NCBI GenBank assembly: GCA_022567055.1 | Contig: JADFHU010000031.1 | Location: 1 to 16,828 of the forward strand | Length of the DNA stretch: 16,828 bases | Source of the DNA: Planctomycetota bacterium | GTDB taxonomy: Bacteria > Planctomycetota > Phycisphaerae > Sedimentisphaerales > Anaerobacaceae | Reading direction: 5' to 3' | Part shown: positions 1-6,871 of the stretch, piece by piece | How positions within the stretch are numbered: the stretch's first letter is position 1 | How the letters are laid out: every line of letters begins with the position of its first letter | Notes under the pieces: generated by a model | What the model was told of the DNA's origin: nothing | Databases searched by the model: none | Seen by the model: only the letters and a program-made list of their open reading frames with translations | Program-made: the position numbers and the translations under genes

Positions 1-88
1 TATCAAGAACCGGTCGGGCCATATCGGCATCCAGGGGGAGAATGGACTGCTCGAGTTTCGCAACATCCGCGTAGAAGTGCTCGACTGA
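1..88 (+). CDS. C-terminal end of a DUF1080 (3-keto-disaccharide hydrolase-like) protein, partial
   Basis: Only the last 28 codons are present, entering from the left edge in the frame that starts at base 2 and ending at TGA 86-88. The visible peptide includes GHIGIQGENG followed by LLEFRNIRVEVLD. This is the usual closing strand of the DUF1080 fold, a concanavalin-like domain now also called 3-keto-disaccharide hydrolase, which typically reads GHIGLQ, then EFRNI, then a short tail. Such proteins are secreted and very numerous in PVC bacteria, often beside sulfatases and Gfo/Idh/MocA oxidoreductases as here. Catalytic residues lie outside the window, so activity cannot be judged. Confidence 0.8.
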   Translation, partial: IKNRSGHIGIQGENGLLEFRNIRVEVLD

Positions 89-108
89 TAACGCTCGGTC
101 GTTGAGCA

Positions 109-127
109 TGCTACGTACGCCATTCAT
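109..127 (+). repeat. REP-like small hairpin repeat, copy 1
   Basis: The sequence TGCTACGTACGCCATTCAT matches TGCTACGCACACCATTCAT at 13027-13045 with two differences. Its left half can fold around a TAC loop. It lies just after the DUF1080 stop codon, as intergenic REP-type repeats often do. A related TAC-centred hairpin (ACAC-CTA-CGTGT type) is seen near 231-244. Confidence 0.45.
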
Positions 128-132
128 TGTCG

Positions 133-206
133 CGCGCCAAGACGCAAAGGCGCCAAGACCTGCCGAGAGGGGGAGTTTTTTCTTTACGCCTTTGCGGCTT
201 TGCGCG
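133..206. repeat. Imperfect inverted repeat in the gap before the GH31 gene
   Basis: The left arm (133-157, containing CGCAAAGGCG) and the right arm (183-206, containing CGCCTTTGCG) are complementary at about 20 of 24 positions, around a 25-base centre with a T-rich run. Both arms are built of CGCAAAG/CGCCAAG words. Repeats of this style occur between genes in many environmental bacteria, from general knowledge. No promoter or terminator could be assigned with confidence. Confidence 0.6.
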
Positions 207-333
207 AAACGGCATTTCGGTGCGCGGAGCACACCTACGTGTCCTTACTAGCATCCATGTTGTATCAATTGCTGTTCGCACCCACTATCGATCAGAAGTT
301 GTTAGAGAGATGAAGCACTAGAGGAGACAGAAC

Positions 334-2544
334 ATGATGAGAAAGATCTCTTGGACATGGATGGTATCCGTAGTCGTAGGTTCCATCTCGGCGGTCGGGT
401 TAGAGGACCTGAAGCCCTTGACTGACTGGGAAGCGTGCGCCGCCGGTGTGTGGCGGGGGACCATCGGCGACATGACGGAGGAGGTGCGTTATACGGATCT
501 TGCGGCTCAGTCTCCACGCCTGGAGGCGCTCAAGGCCTTGCCCTCGGCCAAGTTTCCCTTTGCCGCGGGGACTATCCAGTTTTTGCAGACGGACCGACAG
601 GAGATCATGCTGCGCATTCCCACGGGAGCCGATGAAAAACTCTACGGCTTCGGTCTGCAATACGACGGCTTGCGCAAAAGTGGCAAGATATTAAACCTCA
701 ACGTAGATCACTGGGCCAAAGGGGGCGGACGTACCCATGCGCCCGTGCCCTTCTACCTCTCCAGCCGGGGCTACGGCGTCTTCTTCAACACGGCTCGCTT
801 CCTGAAGGTCTATGCCCAGATTGGCAACCGAAAAGATTCGCCCCACAATCCTTTGCCGGTTGATCGCAACCCCATGCCCGACGAGAAGCAACCGGGTCGC
901 TGGCAGGCAAAGCCGGCCAGTGACGCGGTTGAGGCTCGCATTCAGGGTCGAGGCCTAGAGCTACTGGTCTTTTCCGGCACTTCGTTGTTGGAGATCGTGC
1001 AGCGCTATAACCTCTACTGTGGGGGTGGTGTCTTGCCGCCACTCTGGGGACTGGGCTTTTGGCATCGAGTCCCGGCCAAGTTTAGCGCAGACCAGACCCG
1101 AGCGGAGATTGCAGAGTTCGCCCGGCGGAACTTTCCCCTGGACGTCATCGGCCTGGAGCCAGGCTGGATGACCAAATCCTATCCCTGTACCTTCGAGTGG
1201 AACAGGCGGCGATTTCCCGACCCATCTGGGTTTGCCCGGGAGCTGCTTGATCAGGGCGTTCGCCTGAACCTCTGGGAGAATCCCTACATTTCGCCGGCGG
1301 CTCGCCTCTACAAGTCTATGTACCCTCTCTCTGGATCTCATTTGGTCTGGCTGGGCCTGGTGCCCGACTATACCCTGCCTGCAGCCCGCAAGCTCCTGAC
1401 CGAGCAGCACGCCCAGGATCACATTGCCATCGGCATCAGTGGATACAAGATCGACGAGGTGGACGGCTATGACTTCTGGCTTTGGCCCGACCACGCGACC
1501 TTTCCCTCGGGTACCTCGGGTGAGACCATGCGGCAGACCTACGGTCTGCTGATGCAGCGTATGCTCTACCAGGATCTCTTTCAGAAACGCAACGTGCGCA
1601 CCTACGGCCTGGTCCGGGCCAGTAATGGTGCGGCGTCCGGCTATCCCTTTGCCATCTACAGTGACTCCTACAGCCACGCCCAGTACATCACCGGCCTCTC
1701 GGCCGCCAGCCTCTGCGGCATCCTCTGGGCCCCGGAAACCCGGAGTGCCCGTAACGGGCGAGAATGGCTCAACCGGATTCAGACCAGTTGCTTCTCGCCT
1801 CTGGCCATGCTCAATGCCTGGGCCTCGGCCAAGAAGCCCTGGAGTTATCCCGAAGTGACGGATGCCGTACGCAAAAGTGTGGAACTGCGTCTGCGTTTGC
1901 TGCCCTATCTGTATACCGCCTTTGCCGACTACACCTTCAAGGGCATTCCTCCCATGCGGGCCATGATCCTTGAAGGCGGGGACGCCTCTGCCGATAAGGT
2001 CACCGTGATCCAGGACCAACTCGACGGCGAGGCCAATCCCTATGCCCAGGCCCGGATCGTCGAGCGCAACGACCAATTTATGTTTGGTCCTTCCATCATG
2101 GTGGCCCCCTTCTATGAGAAGTACGCCACCGAACGACAGGTGCAACTCCCGGCGGGGGACTGGTATGACTTCCACACGGGACGTCACGTGGGCGGTCGCC
2201 AGGAGAACATCACCATCAGCGCCGCGGAAACAGGCGATCGCATGCCGCTCTTCGTCAAACGGGGCGCGGTGATTCCGCTCCTAGCCCGCACCATATCGAA
2301 TACGGACCAGGCCTACGGCTGTGACCTGGAACTGCGTCTCTACGGCAGTACCAAGGGAAGCTACGAACTCTATGAAGACGATGGCAAGAGCTTCGATTAC
2401 ATGAAAGGAAACTTTTCCCTGCGCAAGATAGAGGTGCGGAAGACCCAGTCGGGTGAGTTTACCTATAGCGAGGAGCGCATTCCCTCGGATGGTCCCTCGA
2501 TGTTCGGCAGGATAAAGACACTGAAGGTCATGGGAGCCCAGTAG
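334..2544 (+). CDS. Secreted glycoside hydrolase family 31 (alpha-glucosidase/alpha-xylosidase-like)
   Basis: This is a predicted exported retaining alpha-glycosidase of 736 residues, within the usual GH31 size range. A hydrophobic leader covers about residues 1-23. An N-terminal beta-sandwich follows (about 25-215, with YGFGLQYDG and FYLSSRGYGVFFNT). The barrel starts near WGLGFWHRVPAKFS. The segment GYKIDEVDGYD places the likely nucleophile at Asp374, and IYSDSYSH places the likely acid/base at Asp444. The C-terminal sandwich has PLFVKRGAVIP and YELYEDDGKSFDY, both typical of the family. The start is supported by AGGAG at 322-326; the next codon is also ATG, so the start could be one codon later. 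The substrate (alpha-glucosyl, xylosyl or galactosyl) cannot be decided. Its neighbours suggest glycan breakdown. The residue roles are inferred from family alignment by eye. Confidence 0.9.
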   Translation: MMRKISWTWMVSVVVGSISAVGLEDLKPLTDWEACAAGVWRGTIGDMTEEVRYTDLAAQSPRLEALKALPSAKFPFAAGTIQFLQTDRQEIMLRIPTGADEKLYGFGLQYDGLRKSGKILNLNVDHWAKGGGRTHAPVPFYLSSRGYGVFFNTARFLKVYAQIGNRKDSPHNPLPVDRNPMPDEKQPGRWQAKPASDAVEARIQGRGLELLVFSGTSLLEIVQRYNLYCGGGVLPPLWGLGFWHRVPAKFSADQTRAEIAEFARRNFPLDVIGLEPGWMTKSYPCTFEWNRRRFPDPSGFARELLDQGVRLNLWENPYISPAARLYKSMYPLSGSHLVWLGLVPDYTLPAARKLLTEQHAQDHIAIGISGYKIDEVDGYDFWLWPDHATFPSGTSGETMRQTYGLLMQRMLYQDLFQKRNVRTYGLVRASNGAASGYPFAIYSDSYSHAQYITGLSAASLCGILWAPETRSARNGREWLNRIQTSCFSPLAMLNAWASAKKPWSYPEVTDAVRKSVELRLRLLPYLYTAFADYTFKGIPPMRAMILEGGDASADKVTVIQDQLDGEANPYAQARIVERNDQFMFGPSIMVAPFYEKYATERQVQLPAGDWYDFHTGRHVGGRQENITISAAETGDRMPLFVKRGAVIPLLARTISNTDQAYGCDLELRLYGSTKGSYELYEDDGKSFDYMKGNFSLRKIEVRKTQSGEFTYSEERIPSDGPSMFGRIKTLKVMGAQ

Positions 2545-2602
2545 TCACGCAAGGTAGAGGCAGAGGACTCATTCGGCAGATAACAGAGCACATCAACATG
2601 AA

Positions 2603-3517
2603 ATGGACAACCGGAACGGGAGCCCGAATAGGGGCCGAACCTTGAAACACGCATGGTTACTTGTCATCGTGACGATCTCTGCTCGGGTCAGCGTTGCCGA
2701 CGTCTATGTTGAAACGATTCCCGCGGATCTGGTTGTTCCGCCAGCGACTCAGGGCGAGCCTACGCCCGGCACGCGAGTTCGTCAGTTCAACCGGGGCTAT
2801 GAGAGAAGCGATGTATATCATCTCCTCTATTTGCCCACGGATTGGCAAGAGGGGAAGACCTATCCCGTGATCGTGGAATACGCGGGCAACAAATACAAAA
2901 GCAGCATGGGAACGGTTGAGGGAAGCAGTCTGGGATACGGGATTTCCGGCGGCAAGGGTGTTATCTGGGTGTGCATGCCCTTTGTGGACAAGAAGAAAAA
3001 ACGCAATGCCGTCACCTGGTGGGGAGATGTGGACGCCACTGTTGCGTACTGCAAAAGCGCGGTTCGGCGCATCTGCAAGGATTATGGCGGGGATCCCAAT
3101 GCCATCATACTGGCTGGATTCTCCCGCGGGGCCATCGCCTGTAACTACATTGGACTGCGAGATGATGAGATCGCTTCTCTGTGGTGCGGTTTCATATGTC
3201 ACAGCCATTACGATGGCGTACTGGACGCCTGGCCCTATGCGGACAAGGATCCCGACTCTGCCTTGGCCCGTCTGAAACGCTTGGGCAATAGACCTCAGCT
3301 TATCAGCGACGGGAGTGAAAGAGCTGTCGCGGCAACCCGGACCTATCTCGAAGAGGTCTACCCCTCGGGCAATTTTACCTTCCTGACCGGAGGCTTCAGA
3401 GAACATACTGACACGTGGGTTCTCCGGGACATACCAGCCCGGCAGGCGATTCGTGATTGGTTCCACAGAGTTACGGGCACTGCAGCCAAGGGCCTGGAAG
3501 TCTATAACAGCGTCTGA
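2603..3517 (+). CDS. Secreted alpha/beta-hydrolase (esterase-like)
   Basis: This 304-residue protein has an alpha/beta-hydrolase pattern. A strand with PVIVEYAGN is followed by a nucleophile elbow GFSRG at residues 172-176 (Ser174). Asp236 in LISDGSE and His268 in EHTDTW are placed to complete a Ser-Asp-His triad. YGGDPNAIILAGFSRGA resembles esterase and depolymerase-type hydrolases found in planctomycetes. The start is uncertain. ATG 2603 has no clear ribosome binding site, whereas an in-frame TTG at 2642 has AGGGG a few bases upstream and begins a cleaner signal peptide (KHAWLLVIVTISARVSVA). The gene follows the GH31 gene by 58 bases on the same strand, so they may be co-transcribed. It might remove acyl groups from a polysaccharide, but the substrate is unknown. 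Confidence 0.75.
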   Translation: MDNRNGSPNRGRTLKHAWLLVIVTISARVSVADVYVETIPADLVVPPATQGEPTPGTRVRQFNRGYERSDVYHLLYLPTDWQEGKTYPVIVEYAGNKYKSSMGTVEGSSLGYGISGGKGVIWVCMPFVDKKKKRNAVTWWGDVDATVAYCKSAVRRICKDYGGDPNAIILAGFSRGAIACNYIGLRDDEIASLWCGFICHSHYDGVLDAWPYADKDPDSALARLKRLGNRPQLISDGSERAVAATRTYLEEVYPSGNFTFLTGGFREHTDTWVLRDIPARQAIRDWFHRVTGTAAKGLEVYNSV

Positions 3518-3589
3518 TGATTTGGAAAACCACGGAATAGGTACTATCTCGCGTGCGTTTTATGAAGCAACGGTATAGGATGAATAGGC

Positions 3590-4075
3590 TTATTCAACTT
3601 TTGACCTCGTAATGTCCATCACCTCCAAATGCCGGTCACCGCGAGGAATTTTTACCGACATCTTGTCCCCTACCGCGTGTCCAAGAATAGAACGTCCTAC
3701 TGGTGAGTCAACTGAAATACTTCCTGTACTAAAATCAGCCTCATCAGAACCAAGTAACTGATAGGTCACCTTTTCTTCAGTATCTAAATCCAACAGAGAC
3801 ACAATAGTCCCAAACACCGCCCGATCGCATTTAACTTTTGTGCAATCAATGATATCTGCCCGGCTCAGTATTCCCTTCAATTCACCAATCCGCCCTACTA
3901 TAAAGCCCTGCCGCTGACGCCCGTAAGTATACGCAGCGTTTTCCTTTAAATCGCCATCTTCACGTGCTGCCGCAACAGCTTTCCTGACCTCAGGCAGTTC
4001 CTCTTTCTCAAGTCGGTTTAATTCCTCCTTAAGTTTTTTGTAGCCAGTTCTTGAGATGGGCACAGGATCAATCAT
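3590..4075 (-). CDS. greA: Transcription elongation factor GreA
   Basis: GreA enters the secondary channel of RNA polymerase and stimulates cleavage of backtracked RNA. This copy has 161 residues, close to the usual length of about 158. The N-terminal coiled coil is rich in Lys, Glu and Leu, and its tip reads AREDGDLKENAAY with the acidic residues Asp42 and Glu45. The C-terminal FKBP-like domain contains VTYQLLGSDEAD, ISVDSPVGRSILG and VGDKMSVKIP. The frame stays open to 4123, but the start at 4075 is preferred because GGAGGT lies 8 bases upstream and the protein then aligns with the family start. By eye the gene is richer in A and T than its neighbours and it sits beside a transposase remnant, so it may be a second, acquired copy. 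The gene converges on the hydrolase gene. Confidence 0.92.
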   Translation of the reverse strand: MIDPVPISRTGYKKLKEELNRLEKEELPEVRKAVAAAREDGDLKENAAYTYGRQRQGFIVGRIGELKGILSRADIIDCTKVKCDRAVFGTIVSLLDLDTEEKVTYQLLGSDEADFSTGSISVDSPVGRSILGHAVGDKMSVKIPRGDRHLEVMDITRSKVE

Positions 4076-4083
4076 CGTGATAT

Positions 4084-4089
4084 ACCTCC
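4084..4089 (-). promoter_or_regulatory. Ribosome binding site of greA
   Basis: GGAGGT on the minus strand, 8 bases before the ATG at 4075. It selects this start over the upstream ATG at 4123. Confidence 0.75.
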
Positions 4090-4155
4090 ACGTATTGAAT
4101 AGTCTCTTGCTTAACCAAAACACTGCTCACTTGGTTCTGTCCTTTTCTTTTTGAT

Positions 4156-4281
4156 TCATAGAAGGCCGTTCCCTAAGGAGGAATGACGGCGTACTGGATT
4201 ATAGAAGGTTTCACTGTATTTGAGAACATCCATCCTGGCTTCTTCACGATATTTATAAATGAATTCGGCCCATTCAATCTT
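4156..4281 (-). pseudogene. Remnant of an IS3-family transposase (OrfB C-terminus)
   Basis: The last 40 or so codons of a minus-strand frame read EWAEFIYKYREEARMDVLKY followed by SETFYNPVRRHSSLG. This is the C-terminal signature of IS3-family integrase-type transposases, which usually read REEAR, then YIEVFYNRRRRHSALGYLSP. The catalytic DDE core is absent. The usual GYLSP end is replaced by GNGLL and a stop, so the piece cannot act. It shows that an IS3-type element once inserted between greA and the helicase gene. Terminal inverted repeats of the original IS were not recognised. Confidence 0.8.
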
Positions 4282-4400
4282 TGGGATCGGCAAGAAACAA
4301 GTTGGACAATTTGGGGTCCAAGTGTGCCCCATATTGGGTCGCGCCCGATTGAGCGAAACCACAGGAGTAGCTGTCCTACGTCGCGGATTGCTTGAGATGC

Positions 4401-4451
4401 TTTGTATGCTGCTGTCGCAGCCAGCTTTGCTCCAAGGAAGCCGCCGTTTTC
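4401..4451 (-). repeat. 51-bp (17-codon) motif, copy near the IS remnant
   Basis: Read on the minus strand it encodes ENGGFLGAKLAATAAYK. It aligns without gaps to 4521-4571 and to the core of both MITE copies (6605-6655 and 16548-16598). The strongest conservation is at TGCTGCTGTCGCAGC and AGCCGC. The centre can fold as TGCTG-CGA-CAGCA, so the conservation may reflect a hairpin, a peptide, or both. Confidence 0.6.
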
Positions 4452-4520
4452 GCGATTGAGAAGCGATCGAAGATGGGGTGCAATTGGCCATTCAAAAGTC
4501 CAAGATATTTCGTGGTTCTT

Positions 4521-4571
4521 TAATAATGCTGCTATCGCATCCAGGATTGAACCACGGAAGCCGCTGTTTTC
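4521..4571 (-). repeat. 51-bp (17-codon) motif, second copy
   Basis: Read on the minus strand it encodes ENSGFRGSILDAIAALL. It lies exactly 120 bp from the copy at 4401-4451 and in the same open frame, so the two form a 40-codon periodic pair. Only the first 17 codons of each unit are alike. Confidence 0.6.
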
Positions 4572-4781
4572 TTGCCGGTCCCTTTGCCCGCAGAATCACA
4601 GGTTTCCGGTACCAATGGCACTGCGACAGCACTCCATATCTTTCTGTCAAAACAGAATCTCTGTGTTCTGCCTGCGGCCCAAACAAAGTCTCTGCGATCC
4701 CGGCGATCTCTGCGTGAAAACAACACGACTATGCGCCAGCTTCGTATATTTCGTGCCTTTCGCGGTTTGAAAAAAAAGTGA

Positions 4782-6215
4782 CTACCCTTCGCTGTCCAAG
4801 CCAAAGTAATGATGGATAAACCCTTTCCGGTCCTCTTTGGTTTTTACGTATTGCAGCAGGGCATAGAGTTTCTGCTGGTCGCGTTTGAGTTTGACGTCGA
4901 GATGGTCCTGACTGGCCAGGCGTTCGGGTAAGGGGCCGGTCAACTCGATCTGCAAGGGGTCGAGTGACCCTTCGATCACACCCCAGCGGTCCAACATAGC
5001 CAGGGAGGTGTCCAGTTGACGTCCGCGATTTCGCCTGGTGTGAATTTGTTCCTCCAACCACTCCAGGCCAAAGGCGTTGATCTTCTCCAAATGACGTTCG
5101 ATGAAGTGATAGAGGGTTTGATAGAAGTTTGCACTGGGGTTTTCCCACTCGATGAACTGCATCTGGGTCGCGAGATCACGCTCGTCATAGAGCAGCCGGC
5201 AGATCGAATCTTTGCCGTCGCGTCCGGCGCGGCCGATTTCCTGGTAGTAAGATTCCATCGATCCAGGAATATCCGCGTGCAAGACGTAGCGGATGGCCTC
5301 CTTGTCGATGCCCATACCAAAGGCGTTGGTCGCTAACACCAGGTGGCCGGACTCCGACATGAACCGATTCTGCACGGACTTGCGCTTCTGGCGATCGAGT
5401 AGGCCATGGTAAATCAGATGAGGGATTTTCAAGGCAAGCAGTCGGTCGCTGAAGTGCTCTAGTGTCTTAATGAGCGTGAAGTAGACGATACCGCTGCCGG
5501 GGTGCTCGCGGTAGACCTCGGTGATGCACTTTAGCTTGTCGTCATCTCCCCAGACGTCCAGCACCTCCAGATGCAGGTTGGGCCGTTCGATGCCCGCGTG
5601 GAATCGCTTGACCTGGCCGGGTTCCAGGCCAAGTTGCTGAACGATGTCTCGCTGGACCTCCGGCGTGGCCGTGGCGGTCAGCGCCAGCGTGGTGGGGTTG
5701 CCGAGGGTCTGGCGGATGTGGGCCAGACGCGTGTAGTCGGGCCGGAAATCGTGCCCCCACTCGCTAATGCAGTGCGCCTCGTCCACGGCCAGCAGATGGA
5801 CCTGGCGTTTGGCCAGGACGTCGAGGAAATCCGGCTTGCGAAAGCGTTCCGGGGTCACGTAGAGCAGGTCGTACTTCCCCTTGGCGACGTTTTCATATCT
5901 CTTGAGGCGTTGCCCGCGGTCTAGGGAGGAATTGATAAAGGTCGCATCCACCCCCCGATCGTGCAGCGCATCCACCTGATCCTTCATCAATGCGATCAGG
6001 GGAGAAATCACCAGGGTCATGCCGCCTGAACCGCGTTTACGATCGGCCAGGGTCAAGGCAGGTACCTGGTAGCAGAGCGACTTGCCACCGCCGGTCGGCA
6101 TAATGAGCAGCGCGTGGCGACCCGATAGCACATGGTCGATCACTTCGCCCTGGGGCGGTCGAAACGAATCGAAACCGAAGTATCGTTTGCAGATGCTGGG
6201 GGGACTTGAAGTCAT
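4782..6215 (-). CDS. RecQ-like ATP-dependent DNA helicase lacking the zinc-binding tail
   Basis: This 477-residue superfamily 2 helicase would unwind DNA 3'-to-5' in repair or recombination. Visible motifs are FRPPQ (18-22), Walker A TGGGKS (41-46), DEAH (145-148), the RecQ aromatic-rich loop SEWGHDFRPDY (151-161), and motif VI QEIGRAGRDG (325-334). A winged-helix-like stretch follows (about 375-430). The final part (RDQQKLYALLQYV, then RKGFIHHYFG) aligns with the place where RecQ proteins normally have CRR..I..YFGE and then three more zinc-binding cysteines. Here the first cysteine is missing and the protein stops after FGLDSEG, so the zinc site and any HRDC domain are absent. The start has no strong ribosome binding site. 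It may be a natural zinc-free paralog or a gene clipped at its 3' end by repeat DNA. Confidence 0.88.
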   Translation of the reverse strand: MTSSPPSICKRYFGFDSFRPPQGEVIDHVLSGRHALLIMPTGGGKSLCYQVPALTLADRKRGSGGMTLVISPLIALMKDQVDALHDRGVDATFINSSLDRGQRLKRYENVAKGKYDLLYVTPERFRKPDFLDVLAKRQVHLLAVDEAHCISEWGHDFRPDYTRLAHIRQTLGNPTTLALTATATPEVQRDIVQQLGLEPGQVKRFHAGIERPNLHLEVLDVWGDDDKLKCITEVYREHPGSGIVYFTLIKTLEHFSDRLLALKIPHLIYHGLLDRQKRKSVQNRFMSESGHLVLATNAFGMGIDKEAIRYVLHADIPGSMESYYQEIGRAGRDGKDSICRLLYDERDLATQMQFIEWENPSANFYQTLYHFIERHLEKINAFGLEWLEEQIHTRRNRGRQLDTSLAMLDRWGVIEGSLDPLQIELTGPLPERLASQDHLDVKLKRDQQKLYALLQYVKTKEDRKGFIHHYFGLDSEG

Positions 6216-6488
6216 CCCGAAAACTCTTTCGACTGCGATGGGCTGTAAAGTCCGTGGAGGGGCGTTGTCGGCAAAAAAGGTTCTCGACGTACTTCAGTAC
6301 GCCTCCGAGCCTTCTTCACCTCCGCCTTGACCACGGACTCTTCGCTCAATCTCGTTGCAAAACATGTCTTGGGACGACTTCTACTCATGCTGGACTCAAA
6401 AGAAAGAGGAATTGATTTCCACCAGAAGCGAGGTTATACCCATGGGGAGAGGGTGGATCAAGAGGGAACCGTCGAATCGGTCTTCCAG
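6216..6488. repeat. Palindromic intergenic region upstream of the helicase gene
   Basis: A compact hairpin at 6279-6312 has the core CGTACT-TC-AGTACG. It is nested in a wider imperfect palindrome whose outer arms are AGTCCGTGG (near 6248) and CCACGGACT (near 6333). It lies directly upstream of the minus-strand helicase start, so it could affect that transcript's leader. No convincing gene was found up to the MITE at 6489. Confidence 0.55.
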
Positions 6489-6708
6489 GAGCCTGTCGGA
6501 GAATTACCTCGTCGGCCCGAGAGCGAGCAATTCTTTCGCCTGGCAAAGACGGCGAAGCAGGCGATGTTGGTTCTATCGTCGATGCAGCCGGATGCAGCCA
6601 GGCGGACAACTGCGGCTGCCTTGATCCGACCGTTGCTGCGACAGCAGCAGATAAAACGATTCAAGAAAAAGGGCCGCTCGAAGCCAGATCGAATTCTCCG
6701 ACAGGCTC
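6489..6708 (+). mobile_element. MITE-like element, copy A
   Basis: This 220-bp element ends in perfect 17-bp terminal inverted repeats, GAGCCTGTCGGAGAATT at 6489-6505 and its complement at 6692-6708. Its interior is nearly identical to the reverse complement of 16495-16714, which has the same length. It is too short for a transposase, so it would need one supplied elsewhere. No target-site duplication could be made out. Two + strand frames stay open through it: one reading EPVGELPRRPESEQFF onward, and one reading CRRITSSARERAILSPGKDG onward. The latter is the frame used in copy B. Confidence 0.82.
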
Positions 6709-6721
6709 ATAGGGGGGCACG

Positions 6722-6871
6722 ATGAGAATCTCGGACCTCCTCTATGAAAACGACTACCCACTCGACGACCGACTGCGTATGATCGAGATCATGCATGCGC
6801 CCTCTCTCTTAATTGGGTATGATGATGACCGTACCATTGATAAGGTCCAGCGCACAGGAGTCGTGCCATGA
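6722..6871 (+). CDS. Possible small protein of 49 residues overlapping the sulfatase start
   Basis: The frame runs from ATG 6722 to a TGA at 6869-6871 that overlaps the sulfatase ATG in an ATGA arrangement typical of translational coupling. A run of G residues at 6712-6717 could serve as a ribosome binding site, and a TAG at 6710-6712 closes the frame upstream. The peptide begins MRISDLLYENDYPLDDRLR and is acidic, with no signal peptide or known motif that I recognise. It starts 14 bases after the MITE end, so it may instead be the tail of a gene cut by the insertion, or chance. Confidence 0.35.
   Translation: MRISDLLYENDYPLDDRLRMIEIMHAPSLLIGYDDDRTIDKVQRTGVVP

Larger units (their letters stand above)
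4282..4781. other. Repeat-derived intergenic region between IS remnant and recQ-like gene
   Basis: No convincing gene is present. It holds two copies of a 51-bp motif (listed separately) and low-complexity words such as TCTGTGTTCTGCCTGCGG and TTTCGTGCCTTTCGCGG, which resemble the intergenic repeat types near 133-206 and 12889-12973. On the minus strand one frame stays open from 4595 to the stop at 4175-4173 and contains both motif copies. It has no good start and looks decayed. Confidence 0.6.

Noticed and set aside
961..2187. 408-codon open frame on the minus strand
   Set aside because: It lies wholly opposite the GH31 gene, whose motifs are clear. Its translation has no recognisable domain and reflects codon bias of the real gene.
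2657..3466. 269-codon open frame on the minus strand
   Set aside because: It is antisense to the alpha/beta-hydrolase gene, which carries the catalytic motif GFSRG. No motif was seen in the antisense product.
4282..4781. CRISPR-like array from regularly spaced repeats
   Set aside because: Only two diverged copies exist, with a single 120-bp period, and there are no spacers or cas genes.
6327..6725. 132-codon + strand frame across the MITE
   Set aside because: More than half of it is MITE sequence and the rest is repeat-rich, with no ribosome binding site. It is better explained by the element being open in two frames.
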